This document shows positions 20,715-31,284 of a stretch of 64,000 nucleotides of DNA, one piece after another. The stretch is from Rhizomys pruinosus. Lineage: Eukaryota > Chordata > Mammalia > Rodentia > Spalacidae. Position numbers and translations under genes: made by a program. The stretch spans positions 1,139,559-1,203,558 of the forward strand of contig VZQC01010425.1 of assembly GCA_009823505.1 (NCBI GenBank), given 5' to 3'. The notes under the pieces were generated by a model. That model did no database searches. It had not been told where the DNA came from and was given only the letters and a program-made list of their open reading frames with translations. Every line of letters starts with the position of its first letter. Within the stretch, counting starts at the first letter, position 1.

Positions 20715-22005
20715 AGAGTTAATAAAAATCTGCCAAGCACATGTTCTTTCCAGCTCAGAGACAAACCAAAAGAAAAAAAAAAAAAATGCCAGGAGAGCTG
20801 AAAGAACAGAGCAGACGGGGAACGCGTTCTCGGAGCACCCAACTTCCTCTTCACTTCAACCAGAGAAAATCCTCCCTACTTACTCTCAGCAGGCCAGCTC
20901 TCTACTCCAGGACTGGGCCTGTGGGCAGGTCAGACCTCAGGAGTGCACAGACTTCCTCGGCCCTTGGGGTGAAAAAGAATTGAGGTTTTGGGACAGGGAT
21001 CAGGGTTCAGAACAGAGGCTGTGAGAAGCAGAACAAATACACTATTTTGTACCCAGTAGAGAGGGGGACACCTTTTCAGCCTCCAAAGAAAATCCAGGCA
21101 GGCCTCGTTGGAGCCAAGCCCTTTGGAAGTGAGCTATGACACCAGAGGAACATGGACGACAAACCTGGTGAACTGGCTTCCCTGGGGCCATTTTGCCCCT
21201 GTAAGCAATTGAAGGCTTGGACAAGGTGTGCCCTATCTGCAGCCTTTCCTCCTCAGCCATGCACAGCTGCCTCTGTCTTGCCTCCCCATGTCTGAAAAGG
21301 GCTGGCTGTGGAGTGTTGGAATGTAGAGCTATTCCTAGGGGGAGACAGGGAAGTGAGGGGAGCTGAATTGGCCATGCTGAGCAAGACGTTTAGCTACTCC
21401 AGCAATAATAGGGCTTTCATGGAGATGGCCAACCTTGGGTTCCAAAGCTATTTTCCACCCACAGCCCTCCTTCCTCCCCCCCCAGAGTTGCCCAGCTGAG
21501 AATCCTCCTTTGTTGGGCTGAGCCCTGGGGGGAAGAGGGGCTGGGCTTTGTGGATAGAGCCCCCAGGCCAGGCTGACTGGGCTCCCTGTTGTCTGGGTGG
21601 AGCACATCTGGGCAGTGGAAGAGAACGAGGGCCAAGGCCAGGGCCACAAGAGCCAGCCCTTCTTTCCCAGCAACCCCTAGGGTATGGTCCTGCCTCTGCT
21701 CCTGGGTTCGAGTGGTGTTTGTGGGCTGGTATTTCCCATTTTCTTCAGTGGAAGGGTCCTTGAGAGGACACATAAACAAATGCCACTCTTTGGCAAGTAC
21801 TCTTTAGCCAGTGACTCATACTCTAGATGCACCTTTTAGTATAGAGCAGACACAGAATGCTTGGGGAGGATCCCAGATCCTGACTCTGAGGACCCTCTAA
21901 GTCTGGGGGCCGCAAAGGCTATGTGGAGGGGTGGGAGCCGGTCCAGTGATGGTGAGGCTGTAACTGGGGCTTGGCCTGGCCGGGCAGGGTAATGAGATCC
22001 AGCTG
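20707..22005. other. unique sequence, no gene seen
   Basis: An A run at 20773-20786. Open frames at 21335-21807 on both strands overlap and are uninformative. No repeat recognised. Confidence 0.4.
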
Positions 22006-22007
22006 GA

Positions 22008-22084
22008 AGGGAGGAGGAGGAGGAGGAGGTGGTGGAGGAGGAGGGAGAGGAGCGGAGAGGAGGGGGGAGGAGGAGGAGGTTCCT
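22008..22084. repeat. GGA-rich purine tract
   Basis: Irregular (GGA)n with GGT and GGAGC interruptions, about 75 nt of almost pure purine on the plus strand; could adopt triplex or G-rich structures. Confidence 0.9.
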
Positions 22085-22290
22085 TTATCTCTTGCTCCAT
22101 GTTCTCAGGGCCCACGTTTTTTAATTTGTGTTGGATAAACAATATGGGATTGTGTACGCAAAGAAGCTCTAATTATCCCCCGAGGTTGTGTTTCCTTAAA
22201 GGAAATGAACTGGGCATGGCATTCGCGGTGGATCGCAGAAACGCACCAGCCCAATAGCTTCCAGATTGCTGCTCAGGCGTGCCATGCTGG
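22085..22290. promoter_or_regulatory. candidate conserved regulatory block
   Basis: Repeat-free sequence beginning CCTTTATCTCTTGC (GATA-type). It continues with TTTTTTAATTTG, GGATAAACAATATGGG (forkhead-type), GCTCTAATTATCC (homeobox-type), the inverted repeat TTCCTTAAAGGAA and a CpG-containing ATTCGCGGTGGATCGCAG. Retained CpGs and dense AT cores suggest constraint. No functional call is possible without alignment. Confidence 0.35.
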
Positions 22291-23390
22291 GAGCCCCCTC
22301 CAGTGGGGCTGCTCTCTCCACACACCCAGCTGTGTCTGGAGCCCAGCCTGTGCCCTGCTTGACCTGGTCCTGGCAGGGCAGAGGAAGGCCTGCTTTGTCT
22401 CACAGCCTCATTTCCTTCCTCTATATTGAGCTACCCTCACCCCAATTGGCCTCATCCCTGTCTCTACTGCTTTGAGACATGAACCTCTGAAACATGGCTT
22501 GGAGATGGAGAAGGCCCCTGTTGCCTCTGTCCCCTGCCATGGTCCCCAGTGAATGGTTGTCATAGAGCAGTCATCATGGGGAGCTTAGGGTTCCCATCAT
22601 TTGCTCCTAGACACTGCTCCCTAGTGTGCTCTCTCATAGAGGCTGCCTCTAGGGTCAAGGAATACAGAGAAACCCCTGCCTAGTCAGGACTCTGTTCTGG
22701 GGACCTCCTGGGAATAGGTACTCTAACCCCTTCTGCAGCACACTGAGACTTGGGTGTCACTGATGGGACACCTCACCCGTGATCCATCCCAAATTCTTCA
22801 CCTGCCTGATATGCACAGGAAGGATGAGGGGCCCAGGGAGGCAGAAGGAAGGACTGCCCAAAGGTCACATGCATGTGCCAGAACTTGGGGAGACCAACTA
22901 GTTGTGTAAGGTTTGAGAAGGAAGGACATGTCAGGATTGAGATGGCTGAGGGATTGGCATACCCCAAAGTGCCAACCCACAGATTAGTAAAATCAAACCA
23001 TCATGTCTAACCCCCACCCCATATAGTCTTCCTTATTCTCATGGAAGAAGCCAAAGTATTCTCAGAGACTGGGTTGCCACACTGTCAAGAATGGGTGAGT
23101 GCTCTGGGTTTAGCTGTCACTTGCTATGTGTGTCCAGCCAAGAGCTAACACCTTCAAGAAACTAATTAGCTAGGAAGTGGGGGGCTCCTATGAAAGTGGA
23201 TTCAGGGTGCTATTAGGACTTAGGTCTTTCATGAAAAAGGAAGCAAATAGGTCCCAGGAAACTTCTCTGGGGGAGGTGCAGGGACTAGTGGGCTGGGTGG
23301 AGTCCCAGACACCGGTGCCTCATGACTCCAGCCGTGGACAAGGCAGCCAGAGGGTGGAGGGAGGTGGGGAGGTGGCTGCCAACATCGCTG
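22291..23390. other. unique sequence, no gene seen
   Basis: No recognised repeat or exon. Confidence 0.4.
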
Positions 23391-23394
23391 GGAC

Positions 23395-23490
23395 TGCTTC
23401 CACTGAAATGGAAGGTTCGCCCCCATGTCTCCCTTTTATCTTTTCATTACATACAAATTAGGAGTGCGATTAACTTTATTAAAAGCAAAC
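23395..23490. other. possible conserved non-coding block
   Basis: 'cccttttatcttttcattacatacaaattagg' then 'gcgattaactttattaaaagcaaac'. Repeat-free, with an HNF1-like GATTAACTTTATTAA. Conservation is inferred. Confidence 0.3.
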
Positions 23491-23729
23491 AAAGCTGGTC
23501 AGAGAATGGGGCCTCCAGACAGAGCTGTGGGGGCTCTGTAAGGAGAGGCCGGGGAGGAGCTGGGAGGGCTGTGGCAGTGCAGTTAACAAGGCAGGAGGTG
23601 CAGGGTAGGGAAGACCTTTCCCCAGGATTCTCCATCTTCCGGATCTCATGTCTAACCTTCTAAAGTTAGGCCAGCTCAGTCCAGTCTCAGGAAAATTCCA
23701 GACTTTAAGAGATACAAGGAACTGTAGAC

Positions 23730-23840
23730 CATGGAGTCTATCCATTTCCCCCCTCCAGGTGGGGAAACTGAGGCCCAGAAAGGCAAAGAACGCACTTCCA
23801 AGCCCCTTGCAGAATGAATGGTTAGGGGTGGCATGCTAAG
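23730..23840 (-). repeat. MIR SINE
   Basis: 'ccatttcccccctccaggtggggaaactgaggcccagaaaggcaaag' is a typical antisense MIR core. Confidence 0.8.
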
Positions 23841-24221
23841 AGACAGAGCCTTGTGTTTTGAAAGATGCTCCTTACTCTCCCTTACCACCCCACAGTGTTG
23901 GGAAGGTCTGACCTAAATCCCTCTTGCTACAGATAGACCCACTTTTGTCAGCCCCTGTGGAGCTGCTGACCCATAACCAACCTTTTCTGGACTCCAAGGT
24001 GGCTGTGTCCTGTTCTCTTGGTCTTCTCCTCAACTGTGGCTTTTGTCACTCTGAGAGCTTAGGCCTCAATTGCTGTTGAAAGTTTTGAGCACAGTCATAG
24101 CTGCAAGCCCCAGGGTACCTCTGGGCATTGGGTAGTGGTGCATCAAATTGGGAGAAGGTTTTCCTCCTGCAACTCCTGACTGTCAGGCAAGCAGAGTCCA
24201 CTCACTTCATTTTCTTCCTTG
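23841..24221. other. unique sequence
   Basis: Nothing recognised. Confidence 0.4.
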
Positions 24222-24312
24222 AGGACTTTATTTAGAACACATTTATCAAGGGTTTATTTTCTACCCAGCAGTCTGCTAAGTGCTGGGGACTCAGTAATGC
24301 ACACCTCTGGTC
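24222..24312 (-). repeat. MIR/L2 tail fragment
   Basis: 'aacacatttatcaagggtttattttctacccagcagtctgctaagtgctggggactcagtaatgc' resembles the antisense tail '...tttattgagcacctactatgtgccaggcactgtgctaggtgctggggatac'. Confidence 0.65.
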
Positions 24313-24377
24313 CCAGGCAAAGCACGAAGGTGCTGATTTCAGACACCATATCAAGGATCCTGTCTCAAAAATACCAA

Positions 24378-24430
24378 GGCTGCAGATGTAGCTCTGTGAT
24401 ACAGCCCTTGTCTAGCATGTCCAAAACCTT
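24378..24430 (+). mobile_element. ID SINE fragment
   Basis: 'ggctgcagatgtagctctgtgatacagcccttgtctagcatgtcc' matches the ID head (gggctggggatgtagctcagtggtagagcgcttgcctagcatg). Confidence 0.75.
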
Positions 24431-24440
24431 GGGGGGGGGG

Positions 24441-24481
<41 letters not shown>
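24431..24481. repeat. G run and (GA)n microsatellite
   Basis: About 14 G then about 19 GA units, right after the ID element; likely grew from its tail. Confidence 0.95.
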
Positions 24482-24483
<2 letters not shown>

Positions 24484-25105
24484 CAAGGAGATGGAAATGT
24501 ATCATTTGCATCATGCCCCATAAATTTGGACAAATTAAAATAAAAATAAAATTAGAAATAGCAGTAAAGTATACATTACAGATCCAAATGCACATGTATC
24601 CCCCAACACATACACACTTCTGTGTTGCACCATTTCCGATGAGTGCAGGGCCATCAAGGGGCAGAGTTGGCTGTGATTTTCCCACTACTGGGCACTGTCC
24701 AAACACCACCTCTGTGACTCCTGATGCCTTTTAGCACCATCATCAATATTATTACTTACTTCCTACTCATCCAAGTAAAGAACAATTGAGGGTCTGTTGC
24801 TGTTAAAAACCCCCAACCCCTCTTGCTTTATAGATCAAGGGCTCTAATAGTACAAAATTGGTTCCAAGAGGAATGTTTCCACTTTTCAAAGAACTACAGT
24901 CTCTAAGCCCTTTAGAAGTACCTAGCACCTACTAGAAACCAACTACTTAAATTGATCAAACATGCTTAGAAACCACCTTAATGTAAGTAAGGAGTTTAGA
25001 AAGGAGTGGAGGCTAAAGCAGCCATCCCACTCCTCCCAAACCCCACAAATAGGCTATGCAGTTAGGTAAAACTATATGAAATTGCCTCCCCCCTCCCGAG
25101 AAAAA
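24482..25105. other. unique sequence
   Basis: A-rich 24530-24565. No gene recognised. Confidence 0.4.
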
Positions 25106-25109
25106 AAAA

Positions 25110-25267
25110 GCTGGACATGGTGGCGCATGCTTTTAATCTTACACTGGGGAGGCAGAGGCAGGCGGATCTTTGTGAGTTCAAGGCCAGCCTGGTTATAGAG
25201 TGAGTTCCAGGACAGCTGGGGCTACAGGGAGACTCTGTCTCAAAAAGACTAAAAAAAAAAAAAAAAA
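25110..25267 (+). mobile_element. B1 SINE
   Basis: 'gctggacatggtggcgcatgcttttaatcttacactggggaggcagaggcaggcggatctttgtgagttcaaggcc ... gacagctggggctacagggagactctgtctc' plus poly-A. Short flanking repeat ATTGCCT on both sides. Confidence 0.95.
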
Positions 25268-25274
25268 GACATTG

Positions 25275-25505
25275 CCTTTCACTTTTTGTTTGATTATTTT
25301 TTGTTCCGTGTGTATGAGGGTTTTGTCTCCATGAATGGAAGTGCACCATGTGTGTACAAGGCCTGTGGAGGCCAGAAGAGGACATAGGATTACCTGGAAC
25401 TGGAGTTACAGATGGTTTTTAGCTGCTATGAAGGTGCTGAGAACCGAACCTGGGTCCTCTGTAAGAGCAACCAGAGCTCTTAACTACTAAGCCTTCTCTT
25501 CAGCC
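25275..25505 (-). mobile_element. older B2/B3 SINE
   Basis: Antisense copy from the T-rich end to CTTCTCTTCAGCCC, diverged (gaggccagaagaggacataggattacctggaactggagttacag). Confidence 0.9.
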
Positions 25506-25784
25506 CTTGAAATAGCCATTTTTGCAGCTCAACGGTGGTCAAGGATTGACAATTTCCTAAGACTCGACCTGACAGCTCTCAAGTGCTTTAGTCTGGTTGG
25601 TAAAGTAGGTCTTGCAAGGACTTCCCTGGGCACTAGCCCTTCATGCAGCATTGATAGCATGGGTACACTTGCTAAGCAATCTCAGTTCTTGTTGGACCAT
25701 TGGGATAGGTCTCCCAAGGCTTCCTGGGGTAGTGTTCTCAGTGGTCATACAGGACTTCCTTGTGACACTGAATAATGTTAATAG
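25506..25784. other. unique sequence
   Basis: Nothing recognised. Confidence 0.4.
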
Positions 25785-25865
25785 ACTCTGTTGTAAGCAT
25801 TTCACAAGTATTAGCTGACACAATGCTCAGAACTATCCCACGGAGCAAGTGCAATGGTTACCTCA

Positions 25866-26048
25866 TTTTTTTTATTGAATTTTTGCAAATTTTGTACAAT
25901 ATATTTTGATTCTATTTGGACCTGTTCACCTTTCTGCATCCCTCGTATAGATCCCCCTGCTGGATTTTATGCACTCTGTCATATATACTAAGGTCCTCAA
26001 TGTCTTTTAGTGTGGGCCCATTCACTGGAGTCTGGTTAACCTTAAACT

Positions 26049-26118
<70 letters not shown>

Positions 26119-26375
26119 AGTTATCAGTAGCCAAGAGAGTCGTCAGCTAAAGCTGGGACTTCTTATGCACTTCTCCATTTTTGTGATGTGATTTTTGTCT
26201 GGCTTGTGCTTGCATGGGTCTTGCGTGTACTATTACTAACCATTGCTGTGAGTTCATGTGAGTAACTTCCCAGCTGTCTGGAAAACTCTATTTCCTTGTG
26301 GTCATCCACCTCCTCTGGTTCGTACAATCTTTCTGCTCCTTTTTCCCTGAACTGTGGGTAGCAGGTCAGCTCAAT
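25866..26375 (-). mobile_element. LINE-1 3' UTR fragment (Lx-like)
   Basis: 'tttttttattgaatttttgcaaatt' opens it. Then 'ttatcagtagccaagagagtcgtcagctaaagctgggacttc', 'tttttgtctggcttgtgcttgcatgggtcttgcg', 'ctggaaaactctatttccttgtggtcatccacctcctctgg'. These match my memory of an Lx-type rodent L1 3' UTR. A (TC)n array sits inside. Confidence 0.8.
26049..26117. repeat. (TC)n microsatellite in L1 3' UTR
   Basis: About 33 CT units with one TTTC interruption. Confidence 0.95.
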
Positions 26376-26495
26376 TTTTTTAAGGTGAGAAACAAAGGCA
26401 GAGGAATTAAGTAGGATGCCCTAGGCTCACCAGGGATTCCTTATTCAGCTGGAATTTGAACCCCAGCTGGCTGAACCAATTGCAGCTTCCTCTGA

Positions 26496-26775
26496 TGCTT
26501 GAGCCAGAAGGCTTAGGACCAATTGAGATCTGCCATCTCCGGCTTCTACATCCAGTAAGAAGGAGAGAAACTGTTTCTGAGGAATAAGGTGGGAGAAGCA
26601 CGTAGATGGGGTAGGAATGAGGGGCTGTACCATTTGGGTTGGGCAAGTCCAGGGGTCCCTAGTTCTGATGCATGACAAGAAACAGATATTGTCCTTCTTG
26701 CTTACTAGAAGTATCCTCCCAAAGACAGTTGTCAGATGCTGTGAAGTATAGTAGAAGCCTGGGGACTATGGCAAG
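26496..26775. other. unique sequence
   Basis: Nothing recognised. Confidence 0.4.
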
Positions 26776-26779
26776 GAAG

Positions 26780-26900
26780 GCTACTGTTTGTTAGCTCTGT
26801 TGACCTCCATGAGCCATAGCTTGCTTACCTGCAAAATGGGGCTAATGAGTCCAATGAAGTGAGAGATGCAGAGCACAGTATCAAGAAACTTCCTGGCCCG
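26780..26900 (+). repeat. MIR SINE
   Basis: 'gttgacctccatgagccatagcttgcttacctgcaaaatggggctaatgag' fits the MIR core, followed by 'agatgcagagcacagtatc'. Confidence 0.75.
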
Positions 26901-27235
26901 TGTGCAGTGCTGGTAAGGGCTGGTCCCTTTCCATCGTCCTTAGAATGGAACAGCAGATGAGATTTGCAGTTCTCCCCACTTCTAGTCTCTGCTTGTTTTG
27001 GTGCACAGACTCTGGGGCCCCAGGACCCAATGACTTGTAGCTGGGAGTGAATTCCAGCAATAAAGTGAGATACAGGCAGTTTTATGCAACTTCCTACTTG
27101 ATTTCACTGGGCTCCAATGTACAGAATGATGAATTTCTCTTTCCTTTCAGATCTTCTCATCTCCCCAACCCTAAGGTTCCAGGGAAAGCTGTCTGTTCCC
27201 ATTACCCTTTTTTTAAATTTGAGAAAGTCTTTTTT
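26901..27235. other. unique sequence
   Basis: No gene recognised. Confidence 0.4.
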
Positions 27236-27239
27236 TATT

Positions 27240-27265
27240 TTTAAATATATTTTTATTTATTCATT

Positions 27266-27308
<43 letters not shown>

Positions 27309-27515
27309 TTCATTTATTTATATGAATGTACTGTCTGCATGTAGGTTCGTGCACCCGTGTCGTGCAATGCCACGGAGGTGAGAAGAGGGTGTCAGATTCC
27401 CCCTGGAACTGGAGTTAAGGATGGTTCTCAGCCGCCATGTGGGTGGTAGGGATTGAACCCGGGTCCTCTGAAAGAGCAGTCAGTGCTCTTAACCACTAGG
27501 CCATCTCTCCAGCCT
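27240..27515 (-). mobile_element. B2 SINE, short form, with (TTTA)n tail
   Basis: Long ATTT/TTTA tail (27250-27320), then GTCTGCATGTAGGTTCGTGC, GTCGTGCAATGCCACGG and CCATCTCTCCAGCC. A single copy of the CCTGGAACTGGAGTT unit, followed by AAGGATGG. Confidence 0.95.
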
Positions 27516-27537
27516 CCTAGGCCATCTCTCCAACCCC
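27497..27537. repeat. short tandem duplication of the B2 head
   Basis: CTAGGCCATCTCTCCAGCCT is followed at once by CTAGGCCATCTCTCCAACCC, duplicating the last 20 bp of the B2. Confidence 0.9.
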
Positions 27538-27617
27538 TTGAAGAAGTCTTATGTGGAATCAGCGGAGACTAGCAGTCCATTTGTGCCTGTAACCACCCAT
27601 GGAAAGATAGGAAGATA

Positions 27618-27780
27618 ACTTCAAGGTGGGCATGGTGATATACAGCTGTCATCCTAGCCCTCAGGAGGCTGAGGCTGGACGGTGGAGAGTTTGAGGCTAG
27701 TCTTGGCTATGTAGTGAGTTCCAGGACAGCCTGGACTTAACAGGGAGATATTCTCTCAAAAACTCAAACCAACCAAACTA
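27618..27780 (+). mobile_element. B1 SINE
   Basis: 'ggtgggcatggtgatatacagctgtcatcctagccctcaggaggctgaggctggac ... ctatgtagtgagttccaggacagcctgg'. Moderately old. Confidence 0.9.
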
Positions 27781-28550
27781 GACAAAACTATGAGGATGAA
27801 ACCAGAAGAGAAGGAGCAGTCCCACAGCAGCAGTTCCTGCCCCGGCACCGCCCTTCCTGCTGTCATAGTAGCGTGGTTTCTCTCTAAGCCCCAGTTACCT
27901 TTTTTTGTAACTTAGTGTTGGAAAAGCCAATACCAATATGTCATGTTGGCTTAATGGAGAACTTTTCTAGAGCTGAGTAAAGGCCTTTTCTTTTGTCACC
28001 TCCACCTCAAGACTTTCCAAAGGTGGCATCACACTCATCAGCCACATACAATCCTACTCTCAAGGGACAACGATCCTGAAGGGCTCCTTAGGGGTTACCC
28101 TTCCTGTCCCCCTGCCTCTGTGTATCACGCCCACAGCCCAGCTATGGACATGGACTCCTTTATTGGAGAGATCTCTGGAGAAAGAGATCTCCTACACATT
28201 TCTATTCCCCAATTTCCATTTCCCACAAGCCTTTGCTCATCACATTGATGAAGTGAAAAACCTTTCCAGCACTGCCCCTCCAGGTCCATCTCTGGGAACT
28301 GGGTCAGATGATCTCAGTATGTTCCATGGCCTCTTCTCCTTGTCTATGGCTGTGGATGCTCCTAAAATCTTATTGTGGGTATCTTGAATTTGATTTTATT
28401 ACAGCAGTTTGGCCATAGTTATGTCCCATCTATGAGCCTCAGTTCCCTTTCTATATAAAAAGGAGGGCAGATTCACTACCTATTACATTTTATACACTAT
28501 CCACTGCACACACAAACAAAAATGTGACAGAGTTGAAAGTAAAAAACAAA
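27781..28550. other. mostly unique sequence
   Basis: A weak sense MIR may lie at 28400-28490 (atgtcccatctatgagcctcagttccctttctatataaaaagg). No gene recognised. Confidence 0.4.
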
Positions 28551-28554
28551 AACG

Positions 28555-28690
28555 ACTGGGCGTGGTGGCATACGCCTTTAATCCCAGCACTCAGGAGGCA
28601 GAGGCAGGCAGATCTCTGTGATTTCAAGGCTAGCCTGGTCTACATGGTGAGCTCCAGGCCAGCTGGGTCTCAAAAAAGACAAACTATAAA
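28555..28690 (+). mobile_element. B1 SINE with 3' loss
   Basis: 'gactgggcgtggtggcatacgcctttaatcccagcactcaggaggcagaggcaggcagatctctgtg ... ctccaggccagctgggtctcaaaaaagac'. The usual GGGCTACAGGGAGACCC part is deleted. Confidence 0.93.
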
Positions 28691-28699
28691 CAAACAAAA

Positions 28700-29863
28700 C
28701 AAAAGCAAAAAACCAATTAGCTTTATAGCCTCTTTCAGAACTCAGGTGTCCTGTAGCCTGCATTTTATCCTTCCTCATTACCTAATATTACCCTTTCTTC
28801 GTCCCCTATCTAAATGATATACTATACCATCACTTACAGTTGCATAAAATCCTAAAAGAAGCTCCATGGCTTCAGAATAGCTAATCTAACTGTGTAGAAG
28901 TTGATGGAAATATATACAGTTTGGAACTGGGCAAGTGTTGGTTGGAGTGACTACCTTAATCTAGCTGTGTGATGTTTTCATTTTGAGTTAGATTCAGTAA
29001 AGTGATTTTATTTTGAAAGAAGGAGACCAGGGTAAGTACAACTGTTCCCCAAAGGTGCCTTTCGAGGTGTGGCTCTAGGAGAGGAGAGGAAATTGGATTC
29101 TTCTGTCTTTGTGTAGCTCTTGAGGAGACCCTGCCTTTGGAGGGGAGGCTGAGAGGCCATATCTAGCCAGTAGGCAGGTTTAGGCCAGAAGTGGGGAAGG
29201 GTTTCAGATAAAGGGAGGGAAGCCAGCAGGAGGAGGGTCTGAGGAAAGATAGAAGGTGTAAAGGCAGACAGGGAGGAGGCAGGAAGGAGGTCAAGGGAGG
29301 GAGCAGCATGCGAGGAAGGGAAAGAATAAACACATCATCAGGGTGACTGAATTTCCTGTGCAGCTGCAGTCATCTTTTGTTCTTCATAAACTCAGCTGTG
29401 ACTTCAGCACTCCCTCTGGATAGGTGGCTGCCTGCTCCCAAGACAGCCTGCTTGAGACCTGAACGAGGTGGAAGTGGGCACTCAGGTTTAGGTGCCAGAC
29501 CCTCGAACAAGGTGAGGCTGAGTTCTACTGGCCTGGGACCCATCCCGGGCCCCTGATACAACCTGGAGGGGAAGGAAGAATAAGGCTCTTGAAGGGAGGC
29601 TGGCTTGGTCCCTCATGGCTGCTGGACCCTTCCCTTCTTTCCCTCCTCTAAGCCTGCCTTCTCATCTGCCAGTGGAGCTAAGATCTCTGGGGATCCATGC
29701 AGTTTTAGGGACTTGTCGATAGCTGTGGAAGCCCCAGGTCTGCTTGGCCCAGTGGCTGCCTGACACCCAGCATTCCTTACTTTCTCCTGATTCCTGCTCT
29801 ATCCACTGCTCATGCTGGCCTACATCCTGTAGCCTCTCTAGCCTCATCTCCCAGGTCACTAGC

Positions 29864-29864
<1 letters not shown>
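28700..29864. other. unique sequence, no gene seen
   Basis: Purine-rich 29195-29330 (agggagggaagccagcaggaggagg). No exon recognised. Confidence 0.4.

Positions 29865-29865
<1 letters not shown>

Positions 29866-29909
<44 letters not shown>
29866..29909. repeat. (GA)n microsatellite
   Basis: About 21 GA units. Confidence 0.95.
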
Positions 29910-29910
<1 letters not shown>

Positions 29911-29944
29911 AGAGGAGCCAGTCAGGCTCAATGTGAGTATGGCT

Positions 29945-30007
29945 GGTGTGTGTGTGTGTGTGTGTGTGTGTCTGTGTGTGTCTGTGTGTGTCTGTGTGTG
30001 TCTGTGT
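29945..30007. repeat. (GT)n with TCTG interruptions
   Basis: Pure GTGT followed by a higher-order TCTGTGTGTG unit repeated three to four times. Confidence 0.95.
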
Positions 30008-30009
30008 AT

Positions 30010-30375
30010 AGAAGAAACTCTAAGGAGTAGATAGAGGACAGGTAAGTGCTCCCCAGCTTTCTTATGTCCTTCCTGCAAAGGCATCTGGAGCCAAATTCTT
30101 TGTAACTTCCAGTCTTACAGATTTCCTAAACTGACCTTATGTGGAAAGTGGGCAACATTGTACATTGTTTGGGAACAGTCTGGAATGTTTATTAGGATCT
30201 TAGAGAAGATTTTGGAAAGCCAAGTTGAGGCATCAGCTTTTAAGTTACTCACTGACAATAAGGAGCACTCTAAGCTCTATAGATCTGGCTTCAAACATCC
30301 CTGGAGCGAAGGGAAAGCCTAGGAATGGAGATTGTCACTTAGCCGGTAATGGAGAGGACAGAATTTGAGGCCAGG
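30010..30375. other. unique sequence
   Basis: Nothing recognised. Confidence 0.4.
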
Positions 30376-30378
30376 CTT

Positions 30379-30453
30379 TTCTTTTCTTTTCTTTTCTTTT
30401 CTTTTCTTTTCTATTCTCTTTCTTTCTTTCTTTCTTTTTTTTTTTTTTTTTTT
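30379..30453. repeat. (TTTTC)n/(TTTC)n/T-run tract
   Basis: A pyrimidine tract that is the A-rich tail of the adjoining antisense B1. Confidence 0.93.
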
Positions 30454-30598
30454 TGGTCTTTTTGAGACAGGATATCCTTGCAGCCCCAGCTGTCCTGGAA
30501 ATCACTCTGTAGACCAGGCTGGCCTTGAACTCACAGAGATCCACCTGCCTCTGCCTCCCAAGTGCTAGGATTAAAGGCGTGTGCCACCACGCCTGGCT
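30454..30598 (-). mobile_element. B1 SINE
   Basis: 'ggtctttttgagacaggatatccttgcagccccagctgtcctggaaatcactctgtagaccaggctggcc ... ccaccacgcctggc'. Full length, antisense. Confidence 0.95.
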
Positions 30599-30770
30599 TG
30601 TGAGGCCGGGAGCCTGTGTTTGATCACTCTCCTCTATTGCCTCCTGGGAGCTACTGAGGGTCTTGGATTCACACAACTTGCCTTGGTTCATTTCTTTAAC
30701 TGAGAACTGGAGAATGGATGGTTAAATTTTTTTTTTTGTTTTGTGTTAAGTGTGACAGGTATAGAAATAT
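30599..30770. other. unique sequence
   Basis: Short T-rich/TTTTG patch at 30727-30745 and no gene. Confidence 0.4.
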
Positions 30771-30774
30771 AAAT

Positions 30775-30878
30775 CCCAACTAACTGTAGCACTATATGGC
30801 CATAATCTCAGCACTATGCAACCTGAGGCCAGAATGATTATAAGTTTAAGACCAGTTTGATCAGAAACATAATGAGAT

Positions 30879-30883
<5 letters not shown>
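30775..30883 (+). mobile_element. old B1 fragment
   Basis: 'atggccataatctcagcactatgcaacctgaggccagaatgattataagtttaagaccagtttgatc' is a worn B1. Confidence 0.6.

Positions 30884-30931
<48 letters not shown>
30884..30931. repeat. (GA)n microsatellite
   Basis: About 23 GA units, adjoining the B1 remnant. Confidence 0.95.
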
Positions 30932-31280
30932 ATAGAAGGGAAGGAAAAATATAGTTCCCCTAACAGCTTTGGGTCACTTTAAAGGACATTGAGAGTGTAA
31001 CGAATAATAGTTTCATTCTGAAATATCTCCCACAGGCTTAAGTAACACACAGAAACTAGGAGTGCCAAGCATCTCTTTTGGTCGAAGTCTGAAATTCCCA
31101 GCCTTGACCAGTGTGGATGTTTCCACCAAAGAGGATAAACTCTGAACTCACAGTGCAGTTAGATCCTCCTTGTCTTTCTGGAAGCACAAGAATTGGGGTG
31201 ATGCCTCCCCATAACACTCCTTGCAGACTGTGAGTTCTTATAGTTAACAGGTATTTCATCCAGGAATGTACTATAGTGTA
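30932..31280. other. unique sequence
   Basis: No recognised feature. Confidence 0.4.
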
Positions 31281-31284
31281 TACG

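Larger units (their letters stand above)
25785..26495 (-). repeat. MIR split by an L1 3' end
   Basis: Left part 25785-25868 (taagcatttcacaagtattagctgacacaatgctcagaactatccc ... gttacctcattttt) and right part 26372-26495 (aaggtgagaaacaaaggcagaggaattaagtaggatgccctaggctcac ... tggaatttgaaccccagctgg) join into one antisense MIR. Confidence 0.8.
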
